Source of the DNA: an uncultured Clostridia bacterium
GTDB taxonomy: Bacteria; Bacillota; Clostridia; Christensenellales; CAG-138
Direction of reading: 5' to 3'
Length of the DNA: 64,000 bases
NCBI GenBank assembly: GCA_944366945.1
Contig: CALVWJ010000015.1
Coordinates: 1-64,000, forward strand
Both the position numbers and the translations under genes were made by a program. Shown one piece after another: positions 51,885 to 60,724 of this stretch (position 1 is its first letter; each line of letters starts with the position of its first letter). The notes beneath the pieces were generated by a model. That model made no database searches. It was not told where the DNA came from and saw nothing but the letters and a program-made list of their open reading frames with translations.

Positions 51885-53417
51885 GTGGAGAAAGAGATTA
51901 TTGTAGACATTAACCCATATCAAACCAGAGTGGTTTTGCTTGAGGATGGATCCCCAAGCGAGATTTATATTGAACACAGAGGGCGTGAACGCCTGGTTGG
52001 AAATATCTATAAGGGACGCGTTCAGAATGTGCTGCCTGGCATGCAGGCTGCATTTGTTGATATCGGTCTTGAGCGCAACGCATTCCTTTATGCTGGGGAT
52101 ATTCAAATCGATCGTTCGGATTTTACGTTTGACGGCAAACAGGATGAAATCAAACCAGCACCGCTGAACATCAAAGATATTGTCAAGCCCGGGCAGGAGG
52201 TTATCGTTCAGATTGTAAAAGAACCCGTCGGCACCAAAGGAGCACGTGTTACAACGAATATCACCCTTCCGGGGCGCACGCTTGTTTTGATGCCAAATGT
52301 GTGTTATGTTGGGGTTTCCCGGCGGATTGAAGACGAAGAAGAGCGGACGCGCCTAAAAAACATCCTTGAAGATATCACCGCAGAGTATCATATGGGCGTG
52401 ATTGTCCGCACCGCTGCAGAAGGGAAAGGAATTGCAGAATTCCACGCGGATCTTCAGTTTTTAGCACGCCTTTGGGAAAGGATTCAGCAAAAGGGGAAAC
52501 TGCTAACCGCGCCGCACTTGATTCACGCAGAAGAGCCGCTTGTATTCCGCACCATTCGCGACCTTTTTACGCCAGATATTAAGCGTTTGGTAATTAACGA
52601 CAAGGAATTCTACGAAAAAATTCAAGTTGTAGCCGGCATTCTTTCACCTGCTTTACGGGAACGGGTCGAGCTATATGAAGGCATTCCGGATATGTTTGAT
52701 CTGCTTGGGCTAGAAAGCGCAATTGAGAAAGCGCTTTCCCGCAAAGTATGGATGAAAAACGGTGGATATATTATTATCGACCAGACGGAAGCACTCACTA
52801 CGATCGACGTAAATACTGGCAAATTCGTGGGAACGGATAACTTGCAGGAAACAATCACCCTAACCAACTGCGAAGCTGCAAAAGAAATCGCGAGGCAGCT
52901 TCGTTTGCGGGATATTAGCGGGATTATCGTTGTGGACTTTATTGACATGGATGAAATTGCAGATAAAGAGCGGGTGCTTGCAACGCTGCGCGCGGAGTTA
53001 CAAAAAGATAGGACAAAGTCCAACGTGCTCGGCATTACACAGCTCGGCCTGGTTGAGATGACGCGCAAAAAAACGCGCCAGTGCATTTCGCATACGCTAC
53101 AATCTCCCTGCCCATATTGCGGCGGTGATGGGAAAGTCCTTTCGCAAGAGACCGTTGTCTTAAAAGCACGCAAGCAGCTTATGCGTATGTTCAGCTCAGA
53201 CTCTACCTGTGACTATCTGTTGCGTGTTCATCCACATATTGCCGAAATCATAGCAGAGCATTCGCTGCCGCAATCGCCCATTCTTCCTGTGATGAATGGA
53301 AAAACGGTCTATGTCCAAACCGATCATCACATGCGAGTCGACGAATTTGAGGTAAGTCGGCTGTGCACGCAGGAAGATGTGCGCCGGGCGCAAGCGATGG
53401 CACGTGCATATCGATGA
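51885..53417 (+). CDS. rng: Ribonuclease G/E family endoribonuclease
   Basis: The 510-residue protein has an S1 domain embedded near the N-terminus (about residues 38-125, GNIYKGRVQNVLPGMQAAFVDIG), an RNase H-like catalytic core with TTIDVNTGKFVG (near residue 305) and FIDM, and a CPYCGG zinc-link (near residue 408). It cuts single-stranded AU-rich RNA and matures 16S rRNA 5' ends. The start is GTG at 51885 with GGAG 10 bases before it. A small hairpin (51834-51852) precedes the gene. Confidence 0.95.
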   Translation: MEKEIIVDINPYQTRVVLLEDGSPSEIYIEHRGRERLVGNIYKGRVQNVLPGMQAAFVDIGLERNAFLYAGDIQIDRSDFTFDGKQDEIKPAPLNIKDIVKPGQEVIVQIVKEPVGTKGARVTTNITLPGRTLVLMPNVCYVGVSRRIEDEEERTRLKNILEDITAEYHMGVIVRTAAEGKGIAEFHADLQFLARLWERIQQKGKLLTAPHLIHAEEPLVFRTIRDLFTPDIKRLVINDKEFYEKIQVVAGILSPALRERVELYEGIPDMFDLLGLESAIEKALSRKVWMKNGGYIIIDQTEALTTIDVNTGKFVGTDNLQETITLTNCEAAKEIARQLRLRDISGIIVVDFIDMDEIADKERVLATLRAELQKDRTKSNVLGITQLGLVEMTRKKTRQCISHTLQSPCPYCGGDGKVLSQETVVLKARKQLMRMFSSDSTCDYLLRVHPHIAEIIAEHSLPQSPILPVMNGKTVYVQTDHHMRVDEFEVSRLCTQEDVRRAQAMARAYR

Positions 53418-53446
53418 AAGAAAGCCAATTTTTTTTAAAAAACCTA

Positions 53447-53475
53447 GTGACAGAAATCGATTTGTCTGCTATAAT
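53447..53475 (+). promoter_or_regulatory. Promoter of the tRNA-Thr/tRNA-Pro pair
   Basis: GTGACA (53447-53452), a 17-base spacer and TATAAT (53470-53475), about 34 bases before tRNA-Thr. Confidence 0.75.
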
Positions 53476-53508
53476 AAGAAACCGTTGGTGCATCAATGCA
53501 CTAGGCAA

Positions 53509-53584
<76 letters not shown>

Positions 53585-53588
53585 TTAT

Positions 53589-53665
53589 CGGGGCGTAGCG
53601 CAGTTTGGTAGCGCGTTTGGTTCGGGACCAAAAGGTCGCATGTTCAAATCATGTCGCCCCGACCA
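53589..53665 (+). tRNA. tRNA-Pro (anticodon CGG)
   Basis: A complete cloverleaf: acceptor CGGGGCG/CGCCCCG and anticodon stem TTTGG/CCAAA around TTCGGGA, which gives anticodon CGG. CCA is encoded at 53663-53665. It lies 4 bases behind tRNA-Thr and shares its promoter. Confidence 0.93.
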
Positions 53666-53671
53666 GAGAAA

Positions 53672-53698
53672 AAGCAAGGAATTTTCCTGGCTTTTTTT
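53672..53698 (+). terminator. Terminator of the tRNA pair
   Basis: A stem with one mismatch (AAGC-AGGA paired with TCCT-GCTT) followed by seven T residues, just after tRNA-Pro. Confidence 0.8.
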
Positions 53699-53742
53699 CA
53701 TTTTTACAATTTGCTAGAATTTTAAAAAAGCGGGTGCTGTTT

Positions 53743-54840
53743 ATGCGTAAATGGAAAACGTTTTTTAAAGGTTGCGCAATCGTTTTAGGCGCCCTTTTTC
53801 TGGTCGTAATTGTCTATATAGCTTATTTATTTTTAAGTTATGAACGCATTGACGATATGCAAGCAATTGCAGTCGAAGCACCCAAAGAAAAGGTTGCGAC
53901 AGTGGGAAAGGCATTAAGCGTAAACGTGGAATATTCCGCTGTTACTTATAATATCGGTTTTGGCGCATATACGCCGGAATTCAGTTTCTTTATGGATGGC
54001 GGCACTTTTTCTTGGGCTGAGAGTGAAGAAAGCGTGCTTAAAACAGTAACGGAGGCGGGCACGCTTGTTGCAGAGCTTACGCCGGATTTTGCACTGTTTC
54101 AAGAGGTAGATTTAAATGCAACGCGGAGCTATCATGTGAACCAATACGCGCTTTTGCAGGAAATGCTGCCGGAATACTATTCTGCATTCGCGGTAAACTA
54201 TGATTCTGCTTTCCTGGCTTATCCTTTTAACCAACCGCATGGGAAAAGCAATTCTGGCTTGGTATTGTTTTCCCGTTTCCCAATTACCCAAAGTGTACGT
54301 AGAAGCTTGCCCATATCTACAACGCTTACAAAATTTTTTGATCTGGATCGCTGTTACAGCGTTTCACGCATTCCTGTTGAAAATGGGAAAGAGCTTGTAA
54401 TCCTCACACTTCACCTATCTGCTTATGGGAATTCAGATGAAATTAGGGAAGGGCAGATCCGCATGCTTTGTGAGGAGATGGAAAAAGAATATGAAGCCGG
54501 TAACTATGTAATTTGTGGCGGAGATTTTAACCATGACTTAAAAGCCTTAACGGATGATGGAGAAGAGCGCGAATCCTGGGCCTATCCTTTTCCGCGCGAG
54601 AGCCTTCCGGAGCACTTTAGCTTCTGTATAGATGGATTAAGCGAAGCGGAACGTACAGCCTTATGGGATAGTACGCGCAATGCAGATATGCCCTATACCC
54701 CGGGTGAAACTTATACGGTTACGCTCGATGGTTTTATTATTTCAGATAATATTGCATGTGTTGCCTATGAAACGTTGAACACCGGCTATCGGTATTCAGA
54801 CCATGACCCAGTATGCATGCGGTTTTGCCTGCTTCATTAA
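53743..54840 (+). CDS. Membrane-anchored endonuclease/exonuclease/phosphatase-family hydrolase
   Basis: The 365-residue protein has an N-terminal membrane helix (about residues 9-30) and an extracytoplasmic EEP domain. The domain shows VTYNIGFGAYTPEF (near residue 65), FQEVDLNATRSY (Glu metal ligand, near residue 123), VICGGDFNHDL (near residue 258) and YRYSDHDPV at the end. EEP enzymes cleave phosphodiesters in nucleic acids, lipids or inositol phosphates; the location outside the membrane suggests a nutrient or lipid substrate. The frame is open back into the tRNA, but the ATG at 53743 starts the membrane helix. The ribosome binding site is weak. Confidence 0.87.
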   Translation: MRKWKTFFKGCAIVLGALFLVVIVYIAYLFLSYERIDDMQAIAVEAPKEKVATVGKALSVNVEYSAVTYNIGFGAYTPEFSFFMDGGTFSWAESEESVLKTVTEAGTLVAELTPDFALFQEVDLNATRSYHVNQYALLQEMLPEYYSAFAVNYDSAFLAYPFNQPHGKSNSGLVLFSRFPITQSVRRSLPISTTLTKFFDLDRCYSVSRIPVENGKELVILTLHLSAYGNSDEIREGQIRMLCEEMEKEYEAGNYVICGGDFNHDLKALTDDGEERESWAYPFPRESLPEHFSFCIDGLSEAERTALWDSTRNADMPYTPGETYTVTLDGFIISDNIACVAYETLNTGYRYSDHDPVCMRFCLLH

Positions 54841-54970
54841 GTTGCCAAACAATTGATAGCGGATTTTCTCGGATAAAGGGAATTGTACCTTAAAATAGAG
54901 AAAGCATAATTGGTAGCTGGTTTCAACTACTTTATTTAATGAAGTTTCTACGCAAGTGAAAGGGAGAATG

Positions 54971-57325
54971 ATGAAGCCGGAAGAAGTTTTAATTCAATTG
55001 ACGCTAAAAGAAAAAATTTCCCTATGTGAAGGTGCTGATTTCTGGCACACCGCAGATCTTTCGCGATATGGTTTTCCTAGTCTTATGATGTGCGATGGTC
55101 CGCATGGATTGCGCTGCCAGAAAAAAGGAGCCGATATGCTCGGAATGAACAAATCTGAGCCAGCTACTTGTTTTCCTACTTCTTCAATTACCGCATGCAG
55201 CTGGGATGTTCATTTAATCGGCAAAATCAGCCTTGCAATTGCGAAAGAAGCGCTTGCAAACAACGTTAGCCTTTTGTTAGGACCAGGCGCTAACATCAAA
55301 CGGGACCCCCTGTGCGGGCGCAATTTTGAGTATTTTTCAGAAGATCCTTTCTTATCCGGCTCTTTGGCAGCTGCTTTCATACGGGAAGCGCAGGCAGCTG
55401 GTGTTGATGTGAGCTTAAAGCATTTTGCTTTGAACAACCAAGAATATAAGCGTTTTAATGGAGACAGTCAAGCAGATGAGCGAACCATGCGGGAAATCTA
55501 TCTTGCTTCATTTGAAAAAGCGGTTCGTGAAGGCCGTCCTGCTACCGTCATGTGTGCATATAACAAAATCAATGGGATTCATTGCTCTGATAATCCATGG
55601 CTGCTGACGGATGTTTTACGGAAGGATTGGGGATTTAACGGGATGGTCCTTACGGATTGGGGCGCACTCAATGATCGCGTTCGCGCTTTTCGCGCCGGAT
55701 GCGATCTTTGCATGCCAGGCGGAAGCGCTTATATGGAAAAAGAAGTTGAAAATGCCGTGCAGGATGGACGGCTTTCAGTAGAACAAATCGATCAATGTGC
55801 AATGCGTGTGCTCCGCTGGATGGACCGCGCAAATCGAGCACGTACTCAAATGGGGAAGATCTATGATGTAGAGGCACACCATGCACTTGCACGGCGCGCT
55901 GCGGAGGAGAGTGCAGTTCTATTAAAAAACGAAGCCCGTATCCTACCACTTGCAGAAGGTTGCAAGGTTGCGCTGCTTGGGCAAATGGCATCAACGCCTC
56001 GCTTCCAGGGAACTGGCTCCAGCCACATCAATCCAACAAAATGTATCAGTGCTAGAGATGCTATGCCAAATGCACCGTTTGCTGCAGGGTATCTTGAGGA
56101 TGGCTCTACTACGCAAGAACTTATTGCTGAAGCTATAAATCAAGCGAAGGCCGCCGAAGTTGCAATTGTATTTGCGGGGCTTCCAGAGAGCTATGAAAGT
56201 GAAGGTTTTGATCGAGTTGACCTCAAGATGCCCAAAGGGCATCTGCAGCTTATTGAAGCTGTGGCGCAAGCCAATCCTAACACGGTTGTCGTGCTCTGCT
56301 GCGGTGGTGTGGTTGAATGCCCGTGGGCAGACGATGTAAAGGGGATTTTATATTTAGGGCTTTCCGGCCAGGCAGGGGGGGAAGCCGTAGCAAACCTGCT
56401 ATATGGGCGGGTAAATCCTTGTGGCAAATTAGCGGAAAGCTGGCCTTTACGCTATGAAGACTCCCCAACGGCTGGCTGTTATCGCAACCTAAAAAACGCG
56501 CAGTATCGGGAGGGAATCTATGTTGGCTATCGCTATTATGATAAAGCGGAAATTCCGCTGCGATGGGCATTCGGTTATGGGCTCTCGTATACTAGCTTCG
56601 CTTATCGCGATCTGGAAGTTTCAGAGGGTAATGTTTCTGTAATCGTTAAAAATACGGGCGATGTTGCGGGGGCAGAGATCGTTCAGCTTTATATTCTGCC
56701 TCCAGAGGGTGGGATATATCGTCCAAGAAAAGAGCTTAAAGGCTTTGCAAAAGTTTTTTTAAATCCGGGTGAAGAAAAAAGCGTTGCCTTTCAATTGGAT
56801 GAGCGTGCTTTTTCCATCTGGAATCATGGCTGGAAAAAGGTTGGCGGTGCATACCGCGTCGCAGTTGGAACAAGCAGCCAGAATTTGCTGCTATCTGCGT
56901 TACTTCAAGTTGAAGGTGAAGCTACTCCGCCATATTCCTGGCAAATAGGGAGCTGGTATGCTATGCCCAAAGGAACGCCCTCGCTGGTAGAGTGGAAGAA
57001 GATGTATGGCGTGCCCCTTGCAGGGCTAAGTTTCAAACGAGGCCAATATACCATGGATAATACAATTCTAGAAATGAAGCAGGATGTTCGCCTCATGCGC
57101 TTTTTGTATTGGGCAATTGAGACATTCTTAAAAATAAAGTTCGGTGGGAAGAGAAAATCCCTTAGCAACCCGCAGTTTAAAATGTTCCTTTGTTCAAGCG
57201 CAGACGCTCCTTTGCGCATCTTGCAGATCAACAGCCGTATAAAAGGCGGCTTTTTCCAGGGGCTTTTAGAATTTGCAAATGGCCACCCATGGAAGGGCAT
57301 TGTTTGTATGTTCAAAAAAGGTTGA
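54971..57325 (+). CDS. Glycoside hydrolase family 3 (beta-glucosidase-like)
   Basis: The 784-residue enzyme has the GH3 TIM-barrel domain (about residues 15-275) with KHF near residue 150 and the catalytic nucleophile Asp229 in LTDWGALND, then the alpha/beta sandwich domain (about residues 320-535). A fibronectin-like domain (about residues 575-645) follows, ending in an unusual 100-residue basic tail. It lacks a signal peptide, so it acts in the cytoplasm on imported disaccharides or glucosides. AGGGAG supports the ATG at 54971; ATG 54968 and GTG 54956 are also in frame. No sugar transporter lies adjacent. Confidence 0.92.
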   Translation: MKPEEVLIQLTLKEKISLCEGADFWHTADLSRYGFPSLMMCDGPHGLRCQKKGADMLGMNKSEPATCFPTSSITACSWDVHLIGKISLAIAKEALANNVSLLLGPGANIKRDPLCGRNFEYFSEDPFLSGSLAAAFIREAQAAGVDVSLKHFALNNQEYKRFNGDSQADERTMREIYLASFEKAVREGRPATVMCAYNKINGIHCSDNPWLLTDVLRKDWGFNGMVLTDWGALNDRVRAFRAGCDLCMPGGSAYMEKEVENAVQDGRLSVEQIDQCAMRVLRWMDRANRARTQMGKIYDVEAHHALARRAAEESAVLLKNEARILPLAEGCKVALLGQMASTPRFQGTGSSHINPTKCISARDAMPNAPFAAGYLEDGSTTQELIAEAINQAKAAEVAIVFAGLPESYESEGFDRVDLKMPKGHLQLIEAVAQANPNTVVVLCCGGVVECPWADDVKGILYLGLSGQAGGEAVANLLYGRVNPCGKLAESWPLRYEDSPTAGCYRNLKNAQYREGIYVGYRYYDKAEIPLRWAFGYGLSYTSFAYRDLEVSEGNVSVIVKNTGDVAGAEIVQLYILPPEGGIYRPRKELKGFAKVFLNPGEEKSVAFQLDERAFSIWNHGWKKVGGAYRVAVGTSSQNLLLSALLQVEGEATPPYSWQIGSWYAMPKGTPSLVEWKKMYGVPLAGLSFKRGQYTMDNTILEMKQDVRLMRFLYWAIETFLKIKFGGKRKSLSNPQFKMFLCSSADAPLRILQINSRIKGGFFQGLLEFANGHPWKGIVCMFKKG

Positions 57326-57339
57326 TGGTGCGGTTAAAC

Positions 57340-57831
57340 TTATTCCTTTTTCAAGTATGGCACTATGGCACGGTACGCTTGGATTAAATCCTCCAAGGCA
57401 ACCGCGCAGTTTGCAGGGCTTGGGGAAGGTAAGCAGAAGCAGGTGCTTCCAGAAAGGTTTCGATAAAGCCGGGCAGCGGTTTTTCCCGTCGTAAATACAG
57501 CTTGAATCGCTGCGACAGAAAAGATGGAAGAAAAATCATTGAGAATCGGATTTCGAATGCTGTGATCCGCTGCACCCGAAATCTCGCAGGAAGCCAGCAC
57601 ATCCCATAGGGCGATACCGCGCCGGAGGAGCATTTCTTTTTTCTCTGCGATGGAAGAAGGAATCGGTTCTTCGATTGCTGCACAAAGTGCGCGCCAAAAC
57701 CTGTTTTGCGGATGGCAATAATAGAACCCCTCTGCACGGGAGCGGGGCGAAGGCATCGTGCCAAGAATAAGGACGCGTGCATTTGCGTCATAGACTGGTG
57801 GGATTTCATGCATAATTCGATTGCGTTCCAT
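57340..57831 (-). CDS. Hypoxanthine-DNA glycosylase-like protein (UDG superfamily)
   Basis: The 163-residue protein has ILGTMPSPRSRAEGFYYCHPQNRFW near residue 22, GIALWDVLASCEI near residue 75 and LPSPSPAN near residue 135. This is the motif set of the family 6 uracil-DNA glycosylase relatives that remove deaminated adenine (hypoxanthine) from DNA. The frame is open far upstream, but homology starts after the ATG at 57829-57831. A TGGTATACT element ends 7 bases before that ATG, so a leaderless message is possible. ATG 57811-57813 is an alternative. The gene converges with the GH3 gene. Confidence 0.85.
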   Translation of the reverse strand: MERNRIMHEIPPVYDANARVLILGTMPSPRSRAEGFYYCHPQNRFWRALCAAIEEPIPSSIAEKKEMLLRRGIALWDVLASCEISGAADHSIRNPILNDFSSIFSVAAIQAVFTTGKTAARLYRNLSGSTCFCLPSPSPANCAVALEDLIQAYRAIVPYLKKE

Positions 57832-57838
57832 GAAATAC

Positions 57839-57847
57839 AGTATACCA
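57839..57847 (-). promoter_or_regulatory. Extended -10 promoter of the glycosylase gene
   Basis: Minus-strand TGGTATACT (57847-57839), 7 bases before the ATG at 57831. No clear -35. Confidence 0.55.
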
Positions 57848-57901
57848 TACCCTGTCGCGTGGATGCAAAAGAAACCGGGTATGGCGCAATCCCGTATGGC
57901 A

Positions 57902-57910
57902 TGATATAAT
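57902..57910 (+). promoter_or_regulatory. Extended -10 promoter of the DUF512 gene
   Basis: TGATATAAT (57902-57910), about 34 bases before the DUF512 ATG. The -35 is weak. It is divergent from the glycosylase promoter about 60 bases away. Confidence 0.65.
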
Positions 57911-57943
57911 CGAGCAGGATTTATTTTGGTAAGAAGGTTTTTT

Positions 57944-59269
57944 ATGAAGCATTTGATTACTGCAGTGGATGCAAATTCAATTGCGCAGGAACTTGGCATA
58001 GCACCAGGATGGTTCCTCACTACAATTGACGGAGAGGACGTGCTGGATGTTATCGATTACGAACAGCTTACTGCAAAAGAAACCCTGGAAGTCTGCTTTG
58101 AAACGCCCGAGGGCGAATGCATTTGCGCTGATATTGAAAAAGAGCTTTATGAGCCGCTTGGCCTTAACTTTGAAAGCGGCTTAATGAGCCCGATCAAGAG
58201 CTGCAAAAATCACTGCATCTTTTGCTTTATTGACCAAATGCCAAAGGGTGTGCGCAGCTCGCTGCATGTAAAGGATGATGATTGGCGCCTTTCGCTGATC
58301 ATGGGAAACTATGTAACGCTTACCAACATTGATGATGCGGAGTTTGAGCGTATCATCAAGCGCCGCGTCAGTCCGCTCTATGTTTCCGTGCATGCGACAG
58401 ACGGCGCTATCCGTAAATCCATGATGCGGAACCCAACAGCGGTCCACTTAATGGCGCGGTTGAATTGGCTCAAACAGGAAGGCATGCAATTTCATGCGCA
58501 GATTGTTACATGTCCCGGCATAAACGATGGGGAAGTGCTCTCCCAGACGCTCTCCGATCTGCTTGCACTTGCTCCTGCCGCGCAGTCGGTAGCGGTAGTT
58601 CCTGTAGGGCTCACACGGTATCGTGAAGGACTTTATCCACTGCGAACCCTTACACGCGCAGAGGCGCTGGATGCGATCCACCGCGTAGAAGCCTGCAATG
58701 AAGCTGCTTTCGCGAAAACAGGAACCGGGTTTGCGTATGCCTCTGATGAAATGTATTCTATTGCTGAGGTATCACTACCGTGCTACGAAGCTTATGGCGA
58801 CTTTCCGCAAATCGAGAATGGCGTCGGTTTGCTGCGCAAATTTGAATGGGAGTTCTTGGAAGCATTGCGCGAACAGACGCCTCTTCGAGCTCCATACAAT
58901 GTTGATGCTGCAACCGGCGCATCTGCATTTCCCTTTTTGCAGCCTCTTTTCGAAAAGCTTGCGCCGTATGGCATCCATGTGGTGTTGCATCGCATTGAAA
59001 ATGCATATTTTGGCCCGACTGTTACCGTAAGCGGACTTCTAACAGCCACGGATCTTGCCCAACAGCTTGCAGGAAAACTTACGACTGGGCTGCTGCTTTT
59101 GCCGGATGATACGCTGCGGGAACGTGAAGATGTGTTTCTGGATGGTGAACACCTTGCAGGGCTCGCAAAACGGCTTGGCGTGCGAATCGTTCCGCTTTGT
59201 GCAAGCGATGGTGCGTTGTTCATAGAAAAACTGTTTGGCTTGTTGAAATCTGAAGAAGAATTGAGGTAG
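57944..59269 (+). CDS. DUF512 radical SAM-like protein with PDZ domain
   Basis: The 441-residue protein has a short N-terminal PDZ-like domain (about residues 5-70), a radical SAM-like core with [18 protein letters not shown] near residue 88 (CxxxCxxC) and the C-terminal DUF512 domain (about residues 220-425). The family always accompanies der in Clostridia, as here, and its role is unknown; a link to ribosome or translation biology is suspected from this context. The ATG at 57944 follows AAGAAGG. The gene ends within 6 bases of the der start. Confidence 0.9.
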   Translation: MKHLITAVDANSIAQELGIAPGWFLTTIDGEDVLDVIDYEQLTAKETLEVCFETPEGECICADIEKELYEPLGLNFESGLMSPIKSCKNHCIFCFIDQMPKGVRSSLHVKDDDWRLSLIMGNYVTLTNIDDAEFERIIKRRVSPLYVSVHATDGAIRKSMMRNPTAVHLMARLNWLKQEGMQFHAQIVTCPGINDGEVLSQTLSDLLALAPAAQSVAVVPVGLTRYREGLYPLRTLTRAEALDAIHRVEACNEAAFAKTGTGFAYASDEMYSIAEVSLPCYEAYGDFPQIENGVGLLRKFEWEFLEALREQTPLRAPYNVDAATGASAFPFLQPLFEKLAPYGIHVVLHRIENAYFGPTVTVSGLLTATDLAQQLAGKLTTGLLLLPDDTLREREDVFLDGEHLAGLAKRLGVRIVPLCASDGALFIEKLFGLLKSEEELR

Positions 59270-59274
59270 TGCGA

Positions 59275-60606
59275 ATGGCGAAGCCCCTAGTTGCGGTAGT
59301 AGGCCGCCCCAATGTTGGAAAATCTACATTCTTTAATAAGGTGGTCGGAAAGCGCATCGCCATTGTGGAGGATACGCCTGGTGTCACGCGTGACCGTATC
59401 TATGGGGATGCAAACTGGCTCGACTATAATTTTTCCTTAATTGATACCGGCGGTATCGAACCCGAGCGGGACGATATCATCAGTGTGCAAATGCGCCGCC
59501 AGGCAGAGCTCGCGATTGATACCGCGGATGTAATCGTATTCCTTGTAGACGGGCGAGAAGGCATAACAGCGGCGGACGCAGAAGTAGCAGAGATGTTACG
59601 CCGCTCCCATAAACCGGTGGTGCTGGGCGTAAATAAAGTAGATCATATTAAATATGCGGATGCAATTTATGATTTTTATGAGCTTGGCATCGGCGCCCCC
59701 ATTGCGATTTCTGCAGAGCAGGGGCTCGGAATCGGTGACCTTTTAGATGAAGTTGTTTCTTTCTTTGATAAAAATCCAGAAGATGCGCAGCAGGAGGTTA
59801 CCAATATCGCTGTGGTTGGAAAACCAAATGTTGGAAAATCCAGCCTTGTAAACGCGTTGCTCGGCGAGGAGCGAACGATTGTAAGCAATATTGCCGGGAC
59901 AACGCGGGATGCAGTTGATACACCTTTTACATATCAAGGTAAAGATTATGTCCTGGTTGACACCGCTGGCATCCGGCGCAAACGCGCAATTGAGGATGAA
60001 AGCATTGAGCGCTATAGTGTGATCCGCTCGCTTGGGGCAATTCGGCGCGCCGATGTAGTTCTCATCGTCATTGATGCGGCTGAAGGCTTAAGCGAGCAGG
60101 ATGTGCGCATTGCCGGCTACGTGCATGAGGAAGGGAAGGCTTCGGTTCTTATCATCAATAAATGGGATCTGATCGAAAAGGATACCCATACGATGAATGA
60201 ATTTAAGAAAAAGCTTTCAGCTGACCTCGCATTCATGGATTACGTGCCGATGCTCTTCATTTCTGCAATCAGTGGGCAGCGGGTAAATAAGGTAATGGAG
60301 CAGGCTGATTTTGCCTATGCGCAAAATTGCATGCGTATTTCAACTGGAACGTTGAATGATATCATTTCGGAAGCCGTAATGATGACTGAGCCTCCTTCCG
60401 ATAAAGGGCGGCGCTTAAAAATTTATTATGCAACGCAGGTGTCAATCAAGCCGCCAACGTTTGTTTTGTTTGTAAACGATCCAGAGATTATGCACTTTTC
60501 CTACAAACGGTACTTGGAAAACTATCTGCGCAAGTCCTTTGGGTTAACAGCTACGCCCATTAGGCTCCTGCTGCGGCAGCGCACAAAAGAGCTGCGCCTT
60601 GATTAA
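59275..60606 (+). CDS. der: Ribosome-assembly GTPase Der (EngA)
   Basis: The 443-residue protein has two tandem GTPase domains. G1 motifs GRPNVGKST (near residue 10) and GKPNVGKSS (near residue 182) are followed by DTGG/DTAG, NKVD and NKWD motifs and a C-terminal KH-like domain. Der is essential for 50S subunit assembly. GAGGT at 59262-59266 supports the ATG at 59275; a GTG at 59269 is in frame but too close to it. Confidence 0.97.
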   Translation: MAKPLVAVVGRPNVGKSTFFNKVVGKRIAIVEDTPGVTRDRIYGDANWLDYNFSLIDTGGIEPERDDIISVQMRRQAELAIDTADVIVFLVDGREGITAADAEVAEMLRRSHKPVVLGVNKVDHIKYADAIYDFYELGIGAPIAISAEQGLGIGDLLDEVVSFFDKNPEDAQQEVTNIAVVGKPNVGKSSLVNALLGEERTIVSNIAGTTRDAVDTPFTYQGKDYVLVDTAGIRRKRAIEDESIERYSVIRSLGAIRRADVVLIVIDAAEGLSEQDVRIAGYVHEEGKASVLIINKWDLIEKDTHTMNEFKKKLSADLAFMDYVPMLFISAISGQRVNKVMEQADFAYAQNCMRISTGTLNDIISEAVMMTEPPSDKGRRLKIYYATQVSIKPPTFVLFVNDPEIMHFSYKRYLENYLRKSFGLTATPIRLLLRQRTKELRLD

Positions 60607-60629
60607 TCAAGTTTAGTTGTAGCATTAAA

Positions 60630-60668
60630 ATGCCCCATTCTGCGTTAGGGAAAGGGGCATGTTTTTTT
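60630..60668 (+). terminator. Terminator of der
   Basis: A 7-bp stem ATGCCCC (60630-60636) with GGGGCAT (60654-60660) and a T-run to 60668. Its right arm and T-run also contain the -35 of the spoIVA promoter. Confidence 0.88.
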
Positions 60669-60685
60669 CCTGCTGTACATATACT
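60656..60685 (+). promoter_or_regulatory. Sigma-E-like promoter of spoIVA
   Basis: GGCATGTT (60656-60663), a 14-base spacer and CATATACT (60678-60685) match the mother-cell sigma-E consensus (GKMATATT, N13-14, CATACAMT) at most positions. The gene downstream is a known sigma-E target in Bacillus. The TSS would lie near 60692. Confidence 0.6.
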
Positions 60686-60724
60686 TCACTAGTCTCGATT
60701 TATAACAGTGGGGAGGACACCTGA

